DNA of 43,481 nucleotides. Source: Hyphomicrobiales bacterium. Its GTDB lineage: Bacteria > Pseudomonadota > Alphaproteobacteria > Rhizobiales > NORP267. Position 1 is the stretch's first letter. Every line of letters starts with the position of its first letter. A program made the translations under genes and the position numbers. The stretch is from the NCBI GenBank assembly GCA_021775855.1, contig JAJFGZ010000048.1, forward strand, positions 1-43,481, read 5' to 3'. Positions 1-9,173 of the stretch are shown one piece after another. The notes under the pieces were generated by a model. The model was not told where the DNA came from, did not search any database, and worked only from the letters and a program-made list of their open reading frames with translations.

Positions 1-491
1 TGAGACAAGCGTTTGTGAGCTCGCCCGAGCAACAGAGACGGTCGTGGTATTTATTCTTCTTTCAGACGCGATTTGCAGAAGCAGCGCTGGCGCACGATCA
101 CAGTGCGCTCGTTGAACGCCTGTGGTGCGACTGGTCGCCCGGCTGGACGCTCCCGTCGGACGATATGTCGAGGGTGCGCGCGATGTTCGCGTCGCCGGCG
201 GTGGCGAGTGCCGCTCTCAGCTACTACCGCCATGCCTTGGGCACTGCCGCTGGAGGCGGACCGCAATCAGACCTGCAACGTCGTCTCGGCACGGAGTCCA
301 TTCGTGTGCCATGTCTCTACCTTCACGGCGATCAGGACGGGTGCATGGACTATTCCGTCGGAACCGGCATGGCTGCGTATTTCGACAAAGGTCTCGATCG
401 CCGTCTGATATCCGGAGTCGGCCACTTTCTGCACCTTGAGCGTCCCGGTGAAATCAACGCGATCATCGCTTCGTATCTGGAGGGACGGTGA
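1..491 (+). CDS. alpha/beta hydrolase, epoxide-hydrolase-like (5' end outside window)
   Basis: C-terminal part of an alpha/beta-hydrolase-fold enzyme. The frame is open from base 3, and the residues before the first possible GTG (RQAF, then SSPEQQRRSWYLFFFQ) fit the cap region of epoxide-hydrolase-like proteins, so the gene begins outside the window. The segment VPCLYLHGDQDGCMDYS carries the late-strand Asp expected as the acid member of the triad. GVGHFLHLERP carries the catalytic His. The nucleophile lies in the missing part, so the reaction (epoxide, ester or haloalkane hydrolysis) cannot be decided. The TGA stop overlaps the next ATG in TGATG, so this gene and the following oxidoreductase are probably co-transcribed and translationally coupled. 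Confidence 0.8.
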   Translation, partial: RQAFVSSPEQQRRSWYLFFFQTRFAEAALAHDHSALVERLWCDWSPGWTLPSDDMSRVRAMFASPAVASAALSYYRHALGTAAGGGPQSDLQRRLGTESIRVPCLYLHGDQDGCMDYSVGTGMAAYFDKGLDRRLISGVGHFLHLERPGEINAIIASYLEGR

Positions 492-1537
492 TGGACAGCC
501 TTGCGCAGCGTACCAGCAAGAGCGTGGTGCTTCATGAGCGGCCCGCGGGAATTCCACAATCTGAGCATTTCCGCCTTGTGGATCGCTCGCTCACTGAGCC
601 AGGCAAAGGCGAGTTGCTCTGTCAAAACCTCTATCTGTCGCTCGATCCCTTTATCCGGGCGCGTCTGAATGCGGGGCCTTCCTATGCCGATCCCGTCAAG
701 ATCGGGAGCGTGGTCCCGGGACTGACCGCGTCCCGTGTTATCCTGTCGAACAGCGATCAATATCGTCCTGGCGACATTGTCGTCGGTATGGGCGGATGGC
801 AGGAATATGTCACGATCACCGCCACCGAGGTACGTAAGGCTGGCGTCGATCCCTTGCCTCTGACGACTGCACTGGGCGTACTGGGGATGCCCGGCCTTAC
901 TGCTTATGTCGGTCTTCTCGACATGGGCTGCCCGGAGCCAGGCACAACAGTCGTGGTCTCGGCAGCCGCCGGCTCAGTGGGATCGGTCGTCGGACAGATC
1001 GCAAAGATGAGGCGCTGCCGCGCCGTCGGGATCGTCGGGTCGGCCGAGAAACGCCAATTCGTTCTCGATCTCGGCTTCGACGCCTGCATTGACTATTCCA
1101 AGACGGACAATCTCGCCGATGACTTGCAGGTATGTTGCCCAGATGGAATTGACGTTTACTTTGACAATGTGGGGGGCGATACATTTGGCGCGGTTGCCAC
1201 TCTTCTCAATCTTCGTTCGAGGATAGTCCTGTGTGGCATGATCTCGAATCTGAACTCCGACCGTATTCAGAATATCCAGGACCTCCGCCCGCTGTTCGTC
1301 AAGAGAACGCAGCTACGGCCCATTCTCGTATCGGATCATTTTCACCGCTATGACGAGTTTCTAGGGAGCGCAAAGGCTTGGGTGCAGGAGGGGCATCTTC
1401 GCTATCGTGAGAACATCGTTCGAGGCCTTGAGCAGAGCGCCTCTGCATTTCGCGCCGCTTTGACGGGGCATGCGATTGGCAAGCAGATCGTGGAAATAGC
1501 GGCTTCGTTTAATAGGTCGCCGGAGCGATTACGATGA
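491..1537 (+). CDS. NADP-dependent oxidoreductase, zinc-free MDR family (CurA/PTGR-like)
   Basis: Medium-chain dehydrogenase/reductase of the zinc-independent branch that includes curcumin reductase CurA and prostaglandin/leukotriene reductases. These proteins reduce the C=C bond of alpha,beta-unsaturated carbonyls with NADPH. The substrate here is unknown. About 348 residues, the usual length. Visible motifs are an N-terminal SLDPFIRARL segment, the nucleotide-binding AAAGSVGSVVGQIAK, and YFDNVGGDTF, a hallmark of this branch. The zinc-binding Cys/His set is absent. The start is taken as ATG 491, which overlaps the stop of the hydrolase gene; a GTG one codon earlier is also possible. The pair may act on related xenobiotic or lipid-derived substrates, which is inference from adjacency only. 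Confidence 0.88.
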   Translation: MDSLAQRTSKSVVLHERPAGIPQSEHFRLVDRSLTEPGKGELLCQNLYLSLDPFIRARLNAGPSYADPVKIGSVVPGLTASRVILSNSDQYRPGDIVVGMGGWQEYVTITATEVRKAGVDPLPLTTALGVLGMPGLTAYVGLLDMGCPEPGTTVVVSAAAGSVGSVVGQIAKMRRCRAVGIVGSAEKRQFVLDLGFDACIDYSKTDNLADDLQVCCPDGIDVYFDNVGGDTFGAVATLLNLRSRIVLCGMISNLNSDRIQNIQDLRPLFVKRTQLRPILVSDHFHRYDEFLGSAKAWVQEGHLRYRENIVRGLEQSASAFRAALTGHAIGKQIVEIAASFNRSPERLR

Positions 1538-1735
1538 ATTATCGGAAGTAGAAGGTCGCGACGAACGAGTTCCTATTCTAGGACAGCACAGTTCCGAGGG
1601 TAGTGCGGTAAAGAACCGCCACCGCCGAGCGCTACTGATCTTAGCCCCGCGGTGTCCCTCACTTGATTGGAGAATCCGTGACTAAGGTGAGGTGCTCCCA
1701 ATATTGCTCTCATTCGGGGAGGCAGATCACGAACA

Positions 1736-2052
1736 CTAGCTCCACTCGATTAGCTCGATACTGTATCCGTCCGGATCCGTGACAAATGCGATGTGTTCAG
1801 GCGTCTTCCGGTCAGAAGCCGAAAAATTCATGAGCCCCAGTGGCCGAAGAACCCTGCTCCTTCTAACACAATAGATCCATAGATCGCTTCAAGATCATCG
1901 ACGGCGAGCGCGATATGCCCGAATGCCCCGCCTTTCTCGTAGTCTTGCGTATCCCAATTATAGGTGAGCTCGAGCGCTGTATTCGGCCCTTCCGGCTCGT
2001 AGCCTGCCTGCCACGATCGCTTCATCGACCGCCTGGACAGGCAAGTCTGCAT
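1736..2052 (-). pseudogene. gloA: decayed lactoylglutathione lyase (glyoxalase I) gene
   Basis: Remnant of glyoxalase I, which isomerises the methylglyoxal-glutathione hemithioacetal. On the minus strand one frame reads GYEPEGPNTALELTYNWDT, then GHIALAVDD, a clear match to the middle of GloA. It then hits a TGA near 1830. One base away, the +1 frame continues from about 1850 as LMNFSASDRKTPEHIAFVTD, then PDGYSIELIEWS and a TAG at 1738-1736, which is the true GloA C-terminus with its metal-ligand Glu. A frameshift near 1850 therefore splits the gene. The first 50-60 residues, with the N-terminal metal-binding His, are missing: upstream of about 2000 the sequence no longer resembles GloA. The open frame beginning at 2052 is not a real start. 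Confidence 0.85.
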
Positions 2053-2152
2053 CCGATTCCCTTAACAGCGTCTCGATCAATTCACCCAGAGCATTCGCAT
2101 GCGACCCATCTGGCCTTCCATCGTACACACACGCTGCCGGATGTAGGCGCGT
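2000..2152 (-). other. unidentified coding-like remnant abutting the gloA pseudogene
   Basis: Upstream of the gloA remnant, a different minus-strand frame is open from a TAG near 2155 to about 1990 and reads residues such as DGSHANALGELIETLLRES and DLPVQAVDEAIVAGRL. It has no ATG start, and its composition looks coding. It may be the end of another gene joined to gloA by a deletion, or it may be chance. I do not recognise the family. Confidence 0.25.
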
Positions 2153-2154
2153 GA

Positions 2155-2409
<255 letters not shown>

Positions 2410-2441
2410 TAGTCCTTTTTCGTCTCCTCTTTTTTGCGCGC

Positions 2442-2496
<55 letters not shown>

Positions 2497-2576
2497 CGCT
2501 AATCTGCGCCGGAGATATACCCGAGGTCTTGGCGCCGGGCAATGGTGGATCGCGGGGCCGGGCTGGCAAGAGCGCA

Positions 2577-2591
2577 TTAAACTTCGGTTAA
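2577..2591 (+). promoter_or_regulatory. candidate CtrA-type box (TTAA-N7-TTAA)
   Basis: TTAA, seven bases (ACTTCGG), then TTAA. This is the spacing of the binding site of the alphaproteobacterial cell-cycle regulator CtrA. It lies about 110 bp upstream of the acyltransferase start. Only the spacing and half-sites support it, and no -10/-35 could be placed around it with confidence. Confidence 0.3.
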
Positions 2592-2699
2592 GCACAAAGT
2601 AAATTCACCAACCGGTCCCAACCGTTCTGGAATGCCAGTTGCATGGCCTATGGGAAACTTGGTCCGTGTCCCGTTTTGGGACGCTGTCGGGAGAAAGCC

Positions 2700-3752
2700 A
2701 TGCCTGTTCAAACAGCAAATCCAGCTATCCAGCGCGTCGATTGGGTCGATTACGCCAAAGGAATCTGCATCATCCTTGTGGTCATGATGCATTCAACATT
2801 TGGTGTCGAAGCGGCGCTTGGCGAGGTGAGCTGGCTGAACGGTTTTATTGAATGGGCGCGGCCGTTCCGGATGCCGGATTTTTTCCTGATTTCCGGGCTG
2901 TTCCTGGCGGCGCGGATCGACCGGCCCTGGCGCGACTATCTGGACATCAAACTGGTCCATTTCGCCTATTTTTATATCCTCTGGATGACCATCCAGTTTG
3001 GCCTCAAGGGCCCGGGCATGGTGGCTGAAAATGGCGCCGCATCCGCCGCATTGTTCTATCTGGAGAGTTTTATTGAACCTTTCGGAACTCTCTGGTTCAT
3101 CTACCTACTTGGTGTTTTCTTCGTCATCACAAAGGCGCTGCACCGGGTCCCCGTGACTATCATCTGGCTGGGCGCGGCGCTGCTGGAAGCGGCGACCATT
3201 GAAACCGGATGGATGGTCATCGATGAATTCGCCTCGCGCTTTGTCTATTTCTATACTGGCTACATTCTGGCCCCTTATGTTTTTGCCCTCGCCAAATGGT
3301 TCGGCGCGCGCGGCGCGGTTGTTCTGCTCGGCGGGCTTGGCGTGTGGGCCGTGATGAACGGGTATCTGGTGGCGGGCGGGTACGCCATTCTGCCTGGGAT
3401 CAGCCTGCCGCTCGGCCTTGTCGGGACGGCGGCCGTGATCGCCCTGTCGGTCCTGTTTGCGCGCACCTCGTTCATGGATTGGCTGCGCTATTGCGGCCAA
3501 CATTCGATCGTCATCTACCTGTCTTTCTTCGTATTCATGGCAGCCTCCCGCATCGTCCTGCTGCGCCTTGGCATTGTCTCCGATGCCGGCCTGGTATCGC
3601 TGATGGTCACGTTTGCGGGTGTGCTCGGACCCATCCTCCTGTTCTGGGCCGTCCGGCGCACGCCGTTAAAATTCCTGTTTGAGCGCCCGGCCCTGTTCCG
3701 GATCACCGAGACGGGTCGCCAGCAACCCGCAAAGGTTTATCCCGCTGAATAG
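2700..3752 (+). CDS. integral membrane acyltransferase, acyltransferase-3 family
   Basis: Multi-pass inner-membrane protein of the acyltransferase-3 (OafA/NodX-like) family, whose members O-acylate extracellular sugars or other envelope polymers. About 350 residues. The N-terminus RVDWVDYAKGICIILVVMMH is the family signature, with the conserved His at the end of the first membrane helix. FRMPDFFLISGLFLAARI follows, and roughly ten hydrophobic segments run to the C-terminus. The start is set at ATG 2700, preceded by GGGAG at a good distance; an in-frame ATG at 2643 would add 19 residues with no hydrophobic or family character. It stands alone between the tRNA-Arg region and polA. The acceptor molecule is unknown. 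Confidence 0.85.
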   Translation: MPVQTANPAIQRVDWVDYAKGICIILVVMMHSTFGVEAALGEVSWLNGFIEWARPFRMPDFFLISGLFLAARIDRPWRDYLDIKLVHFAYFYILWMTIQFGLKGPGMVAENGAASAALFYLESFIEPFGTLWFIYLLGVFFVITKALHRVPVTIIWLGAALLEAATIETGWMVIDEFASRFVYFYTGYILAPYVFALAKWFGARGAVVLLGGLGVWAVMNGYLVAGGYAILPGISLPLGLVGTAAVIALSVLFARTSFMDWLRYCGQHSIVIYLSFFVFMAASRIVLLRLGIVSDAGLVSLMVTFAGVLGPILLFWAVRRTPLKFLFERPALFRITETGRQQPAKVYPAE

Positions 3753-3826
3753 CGGATAACTTTTCAAAAGCATGGATCAGCGTGGATTCGAGTGGCATAG
3801 TGGCGCCCATGTCGAGCGCCTTTTCC

Positions 3827-6724
3827 ATGTCCGTTAAACCCGGCGACCATCTCTATCTGGTCGACGGGTCGAGTTATATCTTCCGCGCCTACCACGCCCT
3901 GCCGCCGTTAACGCGGAAGTCCGACAATTTGCCGGTCGGCGCGGTGGCGGGCTTCTGCAACATGCTGTGGCGGCTGATGAAGGACAGCCAGGCTGGCGAC
4001 GCGCCGAGCCATTTCGCGGTCATCCTGGACGCCTCCGGCAAGACTTTCCGCAACGATATTTACCCCGAATATAAGGCCAACCGGTCAGAAACGCCGGAAG
4101 ACCTGGTCCCGCAATTCAAATTGATCCGCGACGCCGTGCGCGCCTTCAATGTGGCATGCGTGGAATTGACCGGGTTTGAGGCCGACGACTTGATCGCGAC
4201 TTACGCGGTACAGGCGGCGGACGCCGGCGCGACTGTGAAAATCGTCGCTTCCGACAAGGACCTGATGCAGCTGGTCGGACCGTCGATCGTCATGTTCGAT
4301 ACCATGAAAGACCGCCTGCTGGCCGAACCCGAGGTTCGGGAGAAATTTGGCGTGACCCCGGACAAGGTGATCGAGGTGCAGGCGCTGGCCGGCGATTCGG
4401 TCGACAATATCCCGGGTGTACCAGGGATCGGGGTCAAGACCGCCGCGCAACTGATCGGAGAATACGGCGATCTGGAAAACCTACTGGCCCGGGCCGGTGA
4501 GATAAAACAACCGAAGCGTCGCGAAAGCCTGATCGAATTTGCCGACCAAGCCCGCCTGAGCCGCGAGTTGGTGGAACTACGCCAGGACGTGCCGGTTGAA
4601 ATTCCGCTTGCGGATTTCGCGATCCGCAACCCCATCGCAACCGACCTGATCGGGTTTCTGAAAGCGATGGAATTCACCACACTGACCAAGCGCGTGTCCG
4701 ACGCTCTTGAAACAGACATGGCCGATATCCCGGCCAACCCGGATTTGAGCGCCGGCGGCGCGGCGTCACCGGTATTGGCAAATCCACCAGGTGATGATCC
4801 CGGCACGCCGCCGGAGGACGGGTACAGCCCGGTGGCCTACGCAGGAATAATTCTGGCCGCCGCCCCTGGCATTGAAATCGACAAGTCGGCCTATGCGGCA
4901 GTCACCAATCTGGATGCCCTCGACCAGTGGATCGCGGACGCCCGGGCGGTGGGCACAATCGCAGTTGATACCGAGACCACCTCGCTGGACGCCATGCAGG
5001 CCGGTCTTGTTGGCGTGTCGCTGGCGACGGCGCCAGGCCGCGCCTGCTATATCCCCCTCGCCCACAGGGTCAGCGACGGGCTGGCGCTTGAAGGCCCGGA
5101 GACCATCGAGCAAATAGATTTCGACGCGGCGATTGCCCGCCTGAAACCCCTGCTGGAAGACCCGAGCGTTCTCAAGGTCGGGCAGAATATGAAGTACGAC
5201 TTGCTGGTCCTCGGGCAATGCGGGATCAATGTTGCCCCATACGACGACACCATGCTGATGAGCTATGTGCTCGATGCCGGGCGCGGGTCGCACGGCATGG
5301 ACGCGCTGTCGGAGAAATACCTGGGCCACACGCCGATCCCTTTCAAGGAGGTGGCGGGCTCAGGCAAAAGCCAGATTACGTTTGATCTCGTGCCACTTGA
5401 TAAAGCAATTGCCTACGCCGCAGAAGACGCTGATGTGACATTGCGGCTCTATCTGGTCCTCAAAGCCCGTTTGGTGGCGGAGAATATGGCGGCCGTTTAC
5501 GCCCGGCTTGAGCGGCCCATGGCGCATACGCTTGCTGAAATGGAGCGCGCGGGAATAAGGGTCGAGCGGCAGATATTGGCCAGGCTTTCGGGGGAATTTG
5601 CCGCCGGATTGGCAAAAATCGAATCCGGTCTCGAAGCCCTTGCCGGGGGTCCGTTCAATCCGGGCTCTCCAAAGCAGGTCGGTGAGATCCTGTTCGGAAA
5701 ACTCGGGCTACCGGGGGCCAAAAAAACCCCGACCGGGGCGTATGCCACCGGTGCTGATGTGCTCGAGGAACTGGCGGCGGCGGGGCACGAACTGCCGGCG
5801 CAATTGCTCGAATGGCGGCAATTGTCGAAACTAAAATCGACCTATACCGACGCCCTGCCGGAATTTATCAACCCGAAAACCGGCCGCGTGCACACCTCCT
5901 TTGCACTCGCCTCGACCACCACCGGCAGGCTGTCGTCGAGCGACCCGAATGTTCAAAACATCCCGATCCGGACCGAAGCCGGGCGGCGCATCCGTACCGC
6001 TTTTGTGGCGGAACCCGGTTGCAAGCTGATCAGCGCCGATTATTCCCAGATCGAGTTGCGCGTGCTCGCCCATATTGCCGATATTCCGGCGCTTCGTCAG
6101 GCCTTCGCCGATGGCCTCGATATCCACGCCATGACGGCGTCTGAGATGTTCAACACCCCGATCGAGGGCATGGACCCGATGGTCCGGCGGCGCGCCAAGG
6201 CGATTAATTTCGGAATCATATACGGCATCTCGGCGTTTGGCCTCGCCAACCAGCTCGGCATTTCCCGGACCGAGGCCAAGGACTATATCGATTCGTATTT
6301 CGGGCGTTTCCCGGGAATCCGCGACTATATGGACGGGACCAAGGAATTTTGCCGCAAGCACGGCTATGTGGAGACGATTTTCGGGCGCAAATGTCACTAC
6401 CCTGAAATCACCACGAAGAACCCCCAACGCCGGGCATTCAACGAGCGCGCCGCCATCAACGCCCCTATCCAGGGGTCCGCCGCCGATATTATCCGGCGCG
6501 CCATGGTGCGCATGCCGGACGCATTGAACGCCGCGGGATTGTCGACCCGCATGCTCCTCCAGGTCCACGATGAACTGGTTTTTGAAGCACCGGATGCCGA
6601 GTGCGACGCTGTGATCGACGTCGCCCGCCGGATCATGATCACCGCCCCTGAACCGGCGCTCGCGCTCAAGGTCCCACTTCAGGTGGACGCCGCGGCAGCC
6701 GCCAACTGGGACGAGGCGCACTAA
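3827..6724 (+). CDS. polA: DNA polymerase I
   Basis: Full-length Pol I, which fills gaps, removes primers and serves in repair. The three expected domains are present in order: the 5'-3' flap nuclease (N-terminal ~300 residues, with TGFEADDLIAT and GDSVDNIPGVPGIG), the 3'-5' proofreading domain and the polymerase. The proofreading residues are intact: VDTETTSLD (Asp/Glu), GQNMKYD and YAAEDAD. Polymerase motifs A (DYSQIELRVLAH), B (RRRAKAINFGIIYG) and C (QVHDELVFEAP) are all present. Start choice is uncertain: ATG 3827 gives MSVKPGDHLYLVDGSS, the usual N-terminus, while ATG 3809 and GTG 3782 are in frame upstream. The gene ends 15 bp before the M24-fold gene. Confidence 0.97.
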   Translation: MSVKPGDHLYLVDGSSYIFRAYHALPPLTRKSDNLPVGAVAGFCNMLWRLMKDSQAGDAPSHFAVILDASGKTFRNDIYPEYKANRSETPEDLVPQFKLIRDAVRAFNVACVELTGFEADDLIATYAVQAADAGATVKIVASDKDLMQLVGPSIVMFDTMKDRLLAEPEVREKFGVTPDKVIEVQALAGDSVDNIPGVPGIGVKTAAQLIGEYGDLENLLARAGEIKQPKRRESLIEFADQARLSRELVELRQDVPVEIPLADFAIRNPIATDLIGFLKAMEFTTLTKRVSDALETDMADIPANPDLSAGGAASPVLANPPGDDPGTPPEDGYSPVAYAGIILAAAPGIEIDKSAYAAVTNLDALDQWIADARAVGTIAVDTETTSLDAMQAGLVGVSLATAPGRACYIPLAHRVSDGLALEGPETIEQIDFDAAIARLKPLLEDPSVLKVGQNMKYDLLVLGQCGINVAPYDDTMLMSYVLDAGRGSHGMDALSEKYLGHTPIPFKEVAGSGKSQITFDLVPLDKAIAYAAEDADVTLRLYLVLKARLVAENMAAVYARLERPMAHTLAEMERAGIRVERQILARLSGEFAAGLAKIESGLEALAGGPFNPGSPKQVGEILFGKLGLPGAKKTPTGAYATGADVLEELAAAGHELPAQLLEWRQLSKLKSTYTDALPEFINPKTGRVHTSFALASTTTGRLSSSDPNVQNIPIRTEAGRRIRTAFVAEPGCKLISADYSQIELRVLAHIADIPALRQAFADGLDIHAMTASEMFNTPIEGMDPMVRRRAKAINFGIIYGISAFGLANQLGISRTEAKDYIDSYFGRFPGIRDYMDGTKEFCRKHGYVETIFGRKCHYPEITTKNPQRRAFNERAAINAPIQGSAADIIRRAMVRMPDALNAAGLSTRMLLQVHDELVFEAPDAECDAVIDVARRIMITAPEPALALKVPLQVDAAAAANWDEAH

Positions 6725-6739
6725 ACACAGGACTGCTCA

Positions 6740-7897
6740 ATGCTCGATCAGGCCCGCCAGCGGACAAAAGAATTTCAGGCCCGGCTCAAGGATATCGGGA
6801 TCGATACGGCGATCCTCACCGACGAGAGTTCGATCGCCTATTTTGCCGGCTTCTGGGGCTATCTCTCGGTGGAGTTTGGCAGGCCAACCTTTTTGATCAT
6901 CCGCCCGGACGAGGCGCCAATTGTGATCACCCCGGCGATGGAAAGCGAGATGGTCGCCAATATGACCTGGGTCGACAATGTTCTGACCTGGGAAGATGCG
7001 GGGGCAAACCGGTGGGAGAATGTACTGGCGTTCGCGCTTGGTGAAAATGCCGGGCGCATCGGAATAGAAGCCAGCGCGCTGCCGGCCATTGTCCGCAACT
7101 GGTTCGACGATCAGAGGCCGGACGAAAAACTTGAAGATGTCTCGCCCGTTATCGGCGCCATGCGCACGATCAAATCGCCGGAAGAAATTGCAGTCATGCG
7201 TCAGGCCGGCGAAATAGCCGAAGCCATGATGCAGGCGGCCGAAAATTCGCTCCATGCAGGCGCGCCCGAATACGAATCCGCGCTCGCTGTTATCAATGCC
7301 GGTACCCGCAAGGCGGCTGGCTTTCTAACCGAGAAGGGGTGGGAATCCTTCATCTCGCCGATGATCCACAATCTGCAGATCATGCAGTCCGGAGCCGATA
7401 CCTCGATGGTCCACCGGCGGGCCAGCGTGAAACAATTACAGGTCGGCGATCCGGTTTATTTCTGCTTCTGCAATATGGCCCAGTTCAAGCTCTACAAGCT
7501 CGGTTTCGACCGGATGTTTTTTGTGAAAGAAATATCCGGCCAGGCAGCCGAGGTGCAGCAGGCAGCGATCGACGCCCAGCAAGCGGCAATCGCAGCGATT
7601 AGGCCGGGGGTTGCCGCTGAATCCATCGCTGCCGCCGCTGATGAAGTGTATCGCGAGCGCGGCTATGCAACCGGATACCGGACCGGCCGCTCGATCGGCA
7701 TGTCGTATCTGGAAGCCCCGGAACTGAAAGCCGGCGACAAAACCATCCTGCAACCGGGCATGACGTTCGCCGTCGATGGTGGCATCTCGGTCGATGGCCA
7801 ACTCGGTGGCCGCATCGGTGATTCCATTGTGGTGACGGAGGATGGTTACGACTATCTGACTAACCATCCGCGTACATTGCTGGTCGTGGATCGGTAA
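6740..7897 (+). CDS. M24-fold ('pita-bread') protein lacking the metal ligands
   Basis: 385 residues with the two-domain architecture of the M24 family (Xaa-Pro peptidase, creatinase, ectoine hydrolase): a creatinase-type N-terminal domain (to ~155), then a pita-bread domain starting at IKSPEEIAVMRQAGEIAE. The five metal ligands of prolidases appear replaced. The first-Asp site reads GDPVYFCFC (Cys242), the second falls in KLGFDRM, GHG reads GRS, the penultimate Glu site reads MTFAVDGG, and the last reads GGRIGDS. So the protein is probably not a metallopeptidase. It may be a metal-free C-N hydrolase of the creatinase/DoeA kind, a guess about mechanism and not substrate. It follows polA closely and is probably co-transcribed. 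Confidence 0.8.
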   Translation: MLDQARQRTKEFQARLKDIGIDTAILTDESSIAYFAGFWGYLSVEFGRPTFLIIRPDEAPIVITPAMESEMVANMTWVDNVLTWEDAGANRWENVLAFALGENAGRIGIEASALPAIVRNWFDDQRPDEKLEDVSPVIGAMRTIKSPEEIAVMRQAGEIAEAMMQAAENSLHAGAPEYESALAVINAGTRKAAGFLTEKGWESFISPMIHNLQIMQSGADTSMVHRRASVKQLQVGDPVYFCFCNMAQFKLYKLGFDRMFFVKEISGQAAEVQQAAIDAQQAAIAAIRPGVAAESIAAAADEVYRERGYATGYRTGRSIGMSYLEAPELKAGDKTILQPGMTFAVDGGISVDGQLGGRIGDSIVVTEDGYDYLTNHPRTLLVVDR

Positions 7898-7910
7898 CCC
7901 TCAAACGTCG

Positions 7911-7929
7911 CTCGACAGAACCTGTCGAG
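7911..7929. terminator. hairpin between convergent genes
   Basis: Perfect 8-bp inverted repeat CTCGACAG-AAC-CTGTCGAG in the short gap between the M24-fold gene and the convergent LuxR-type regulator. No T-run follows on either strand, so it is a weak or factor-assisted terminator at best. Confidence 0.4.
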
Positions 7930-7956
7930 ACGAGGTTCAACGACCATGCAAACCGT

Positions 7957-9102
7957 CTAAATAGCGATTTGACGGATTTTCGCGACCAGGGCCATCTGGG
8001 AGCGACACCCAGTTTTATCCTTGAGATGGCGGAGATGCGTATAGACAGTATTCAAGGAGATTTTCTGGCGCCGGGCATAGGCGTCCAATGCCCTGCCCTT
8101 GCCGATCCAAGTGGCCAATTGCGCTTCTGCGGAGGTTAGCCCCAGGACTTTCTGGAGGCGCCTCCGCGACAAGTCGTGCAGTCGAGCCAGGTCGCGGATG
8201 AAAATTATCGCAAGGTAACCTTGGCCCTTCTCGTCTAGCAGTTTGTTGGCCGGGAATATCGACAAAGCGTATGGCGCCCCGCCAGAGGTGCGGGCCGCTA
8301 GCAGCTCGGTTTGCGGCCAAGGGGATTGGAGGTCGTTGATCGCCATTGACTGCATCACTGTGTCAAAATTTTTCTTCAGGGAACGGTCAAAAAAATTGAT
8401 ATGCCCGTCCCGAATGCTGATCCCATTGTTGCGACGAAAAATTGTGCCTGCCGCGCTGTTCGCGTGGGCAACAGTCCCATTGCCAGCGATCAGGACCACA
8501 CCATCTGAATGATGATCAAGGGCGTTTTCGAGCTGGCTCGTATAGTTTAGACTTTCCTTGAGGCGCAGGGAGAGGTCCAGCGCTCTGCGTATATGGGGCA
8601 GGATCTGTTTGACCATTGCAACGTCGCGGTCACCCACATGCCCTTGACGCGGGCTCCGCTGAATTGAAAACAGCCCAAATCTACTGCCGGTTTGTATCAA
8701 CCTGCCGGATATATAATAGCGCATATTTTCGGGCGCTAAAAAATCGGCATAAAACTCGTCGTTGTCCATCTCGTACTCGGAAATAGACTGAAGATCGAAA
8801 CAAATATCCGGACTTCCCGCCCGCATGATGTGCCGGACCCGCGAGGCAACCATTTGAAAATGATCTGTATAATCATCAACGCTTGCTGGATTGATCCCCG
8901 AGCTTTCAAACAATATCGACTGGTTTTGCCGCAGATCAACCAATTCAAGGGTTGCCGCCACCCCACCACACAGGTCCGTCAACTGCGCCAACGGGCGCGA
9001 CCATTCAACCTCTCCGGTGGCGGCCGAATAAAACGAGTCGATCGTTCCATTTAGGTCTTCAAATGTCAGCACATCCCTTGCCTGCAGCACGCATTGTCTC
9101 AT
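7957..9102 (-). CDS. LuxR-type transcriptional regulator with N-terminal sensory region
   Basis: 381 residues. The C-terminal ~65 residues form a LuxR/FixJ-type helix-turn-helix: LTSAEAQLATWIGKGRALDA, then YARRQKISLNTVYTHLRHLK and DKTGC. The middle (about 185-300) looks PAS-like, with LENALDHHSDGVVLIAGNGT and HANSAAGTIFRRN. The N-terminal third has no motif I recognise. There is no receiver domain with a phospho-acceptor Asp and no autoinducer-binding signature, so the signal is unknown and probably intracellular. It is divergent from a small exported-protein gene, with palindromes between them, suggesting that it controls itself and that neighbour. This kind of LuxR protein is common in alphaproteobacteria. 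Confidence 0.85.
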   Translation of the reverse strand: MRQCVLQARDVLTFEDLNGTIDSFYSAATGEVEWSRPLAQLTDLCGGVAATLELVDLRQNQSILFESSGINPASVDDYTDHFQMVASRVRHIMRAGSPDICFDLQSISEYEMDNDEFYADFLAPENMRYYISGRLIQTGSRFGLFSIQRSPRQGHVGDRDVAMVKQILPHIRRALDLSLRLKESLNYTSQLENALDHHSDGVVLIAGNGTVAHANSAAGTIFRRNNGISIRDGHINFFDRSLKKNFDTVMQSMAINDLQSPWPQTELLAARTSGGAPYALSIFPANKLLDEKGQGYLAIIFIRDLARLHDLSRRRLQKVLGLTSAEAQLATWIGKGRALDAYARRQKISLNTVYTHLRHLKDKTGCRSQMALVAKIRQIAI

Positions 9103-9113
9103 TGGGCCGATAT

Positions 9114-9126
9114 ACTATCTTGATAG
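9114..9126. promoter_or_regulatory. short inverted repeat next to the LuxR-type gene start
   Basis: CTATC-TT-GATAG (9115-9126) sits about 12 bp upstream of the regulator's ATG on the minus strand. The arms are five bases. It could be an autoregulatory site, but it is short enough to be chance. Confidence 0.25.
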
Positions 9127-9173
9127 CTGATTTTCTCCAAACCTGTCCGGTCACGAAAACGTGTTGCTGAATA

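Noticed and set aside
5831-6721. 296-codon minus-strand frame opposite polA
   Set aside because: Shadow of the polymerase domain, whose motifs A, B and C are all on the plus strand.
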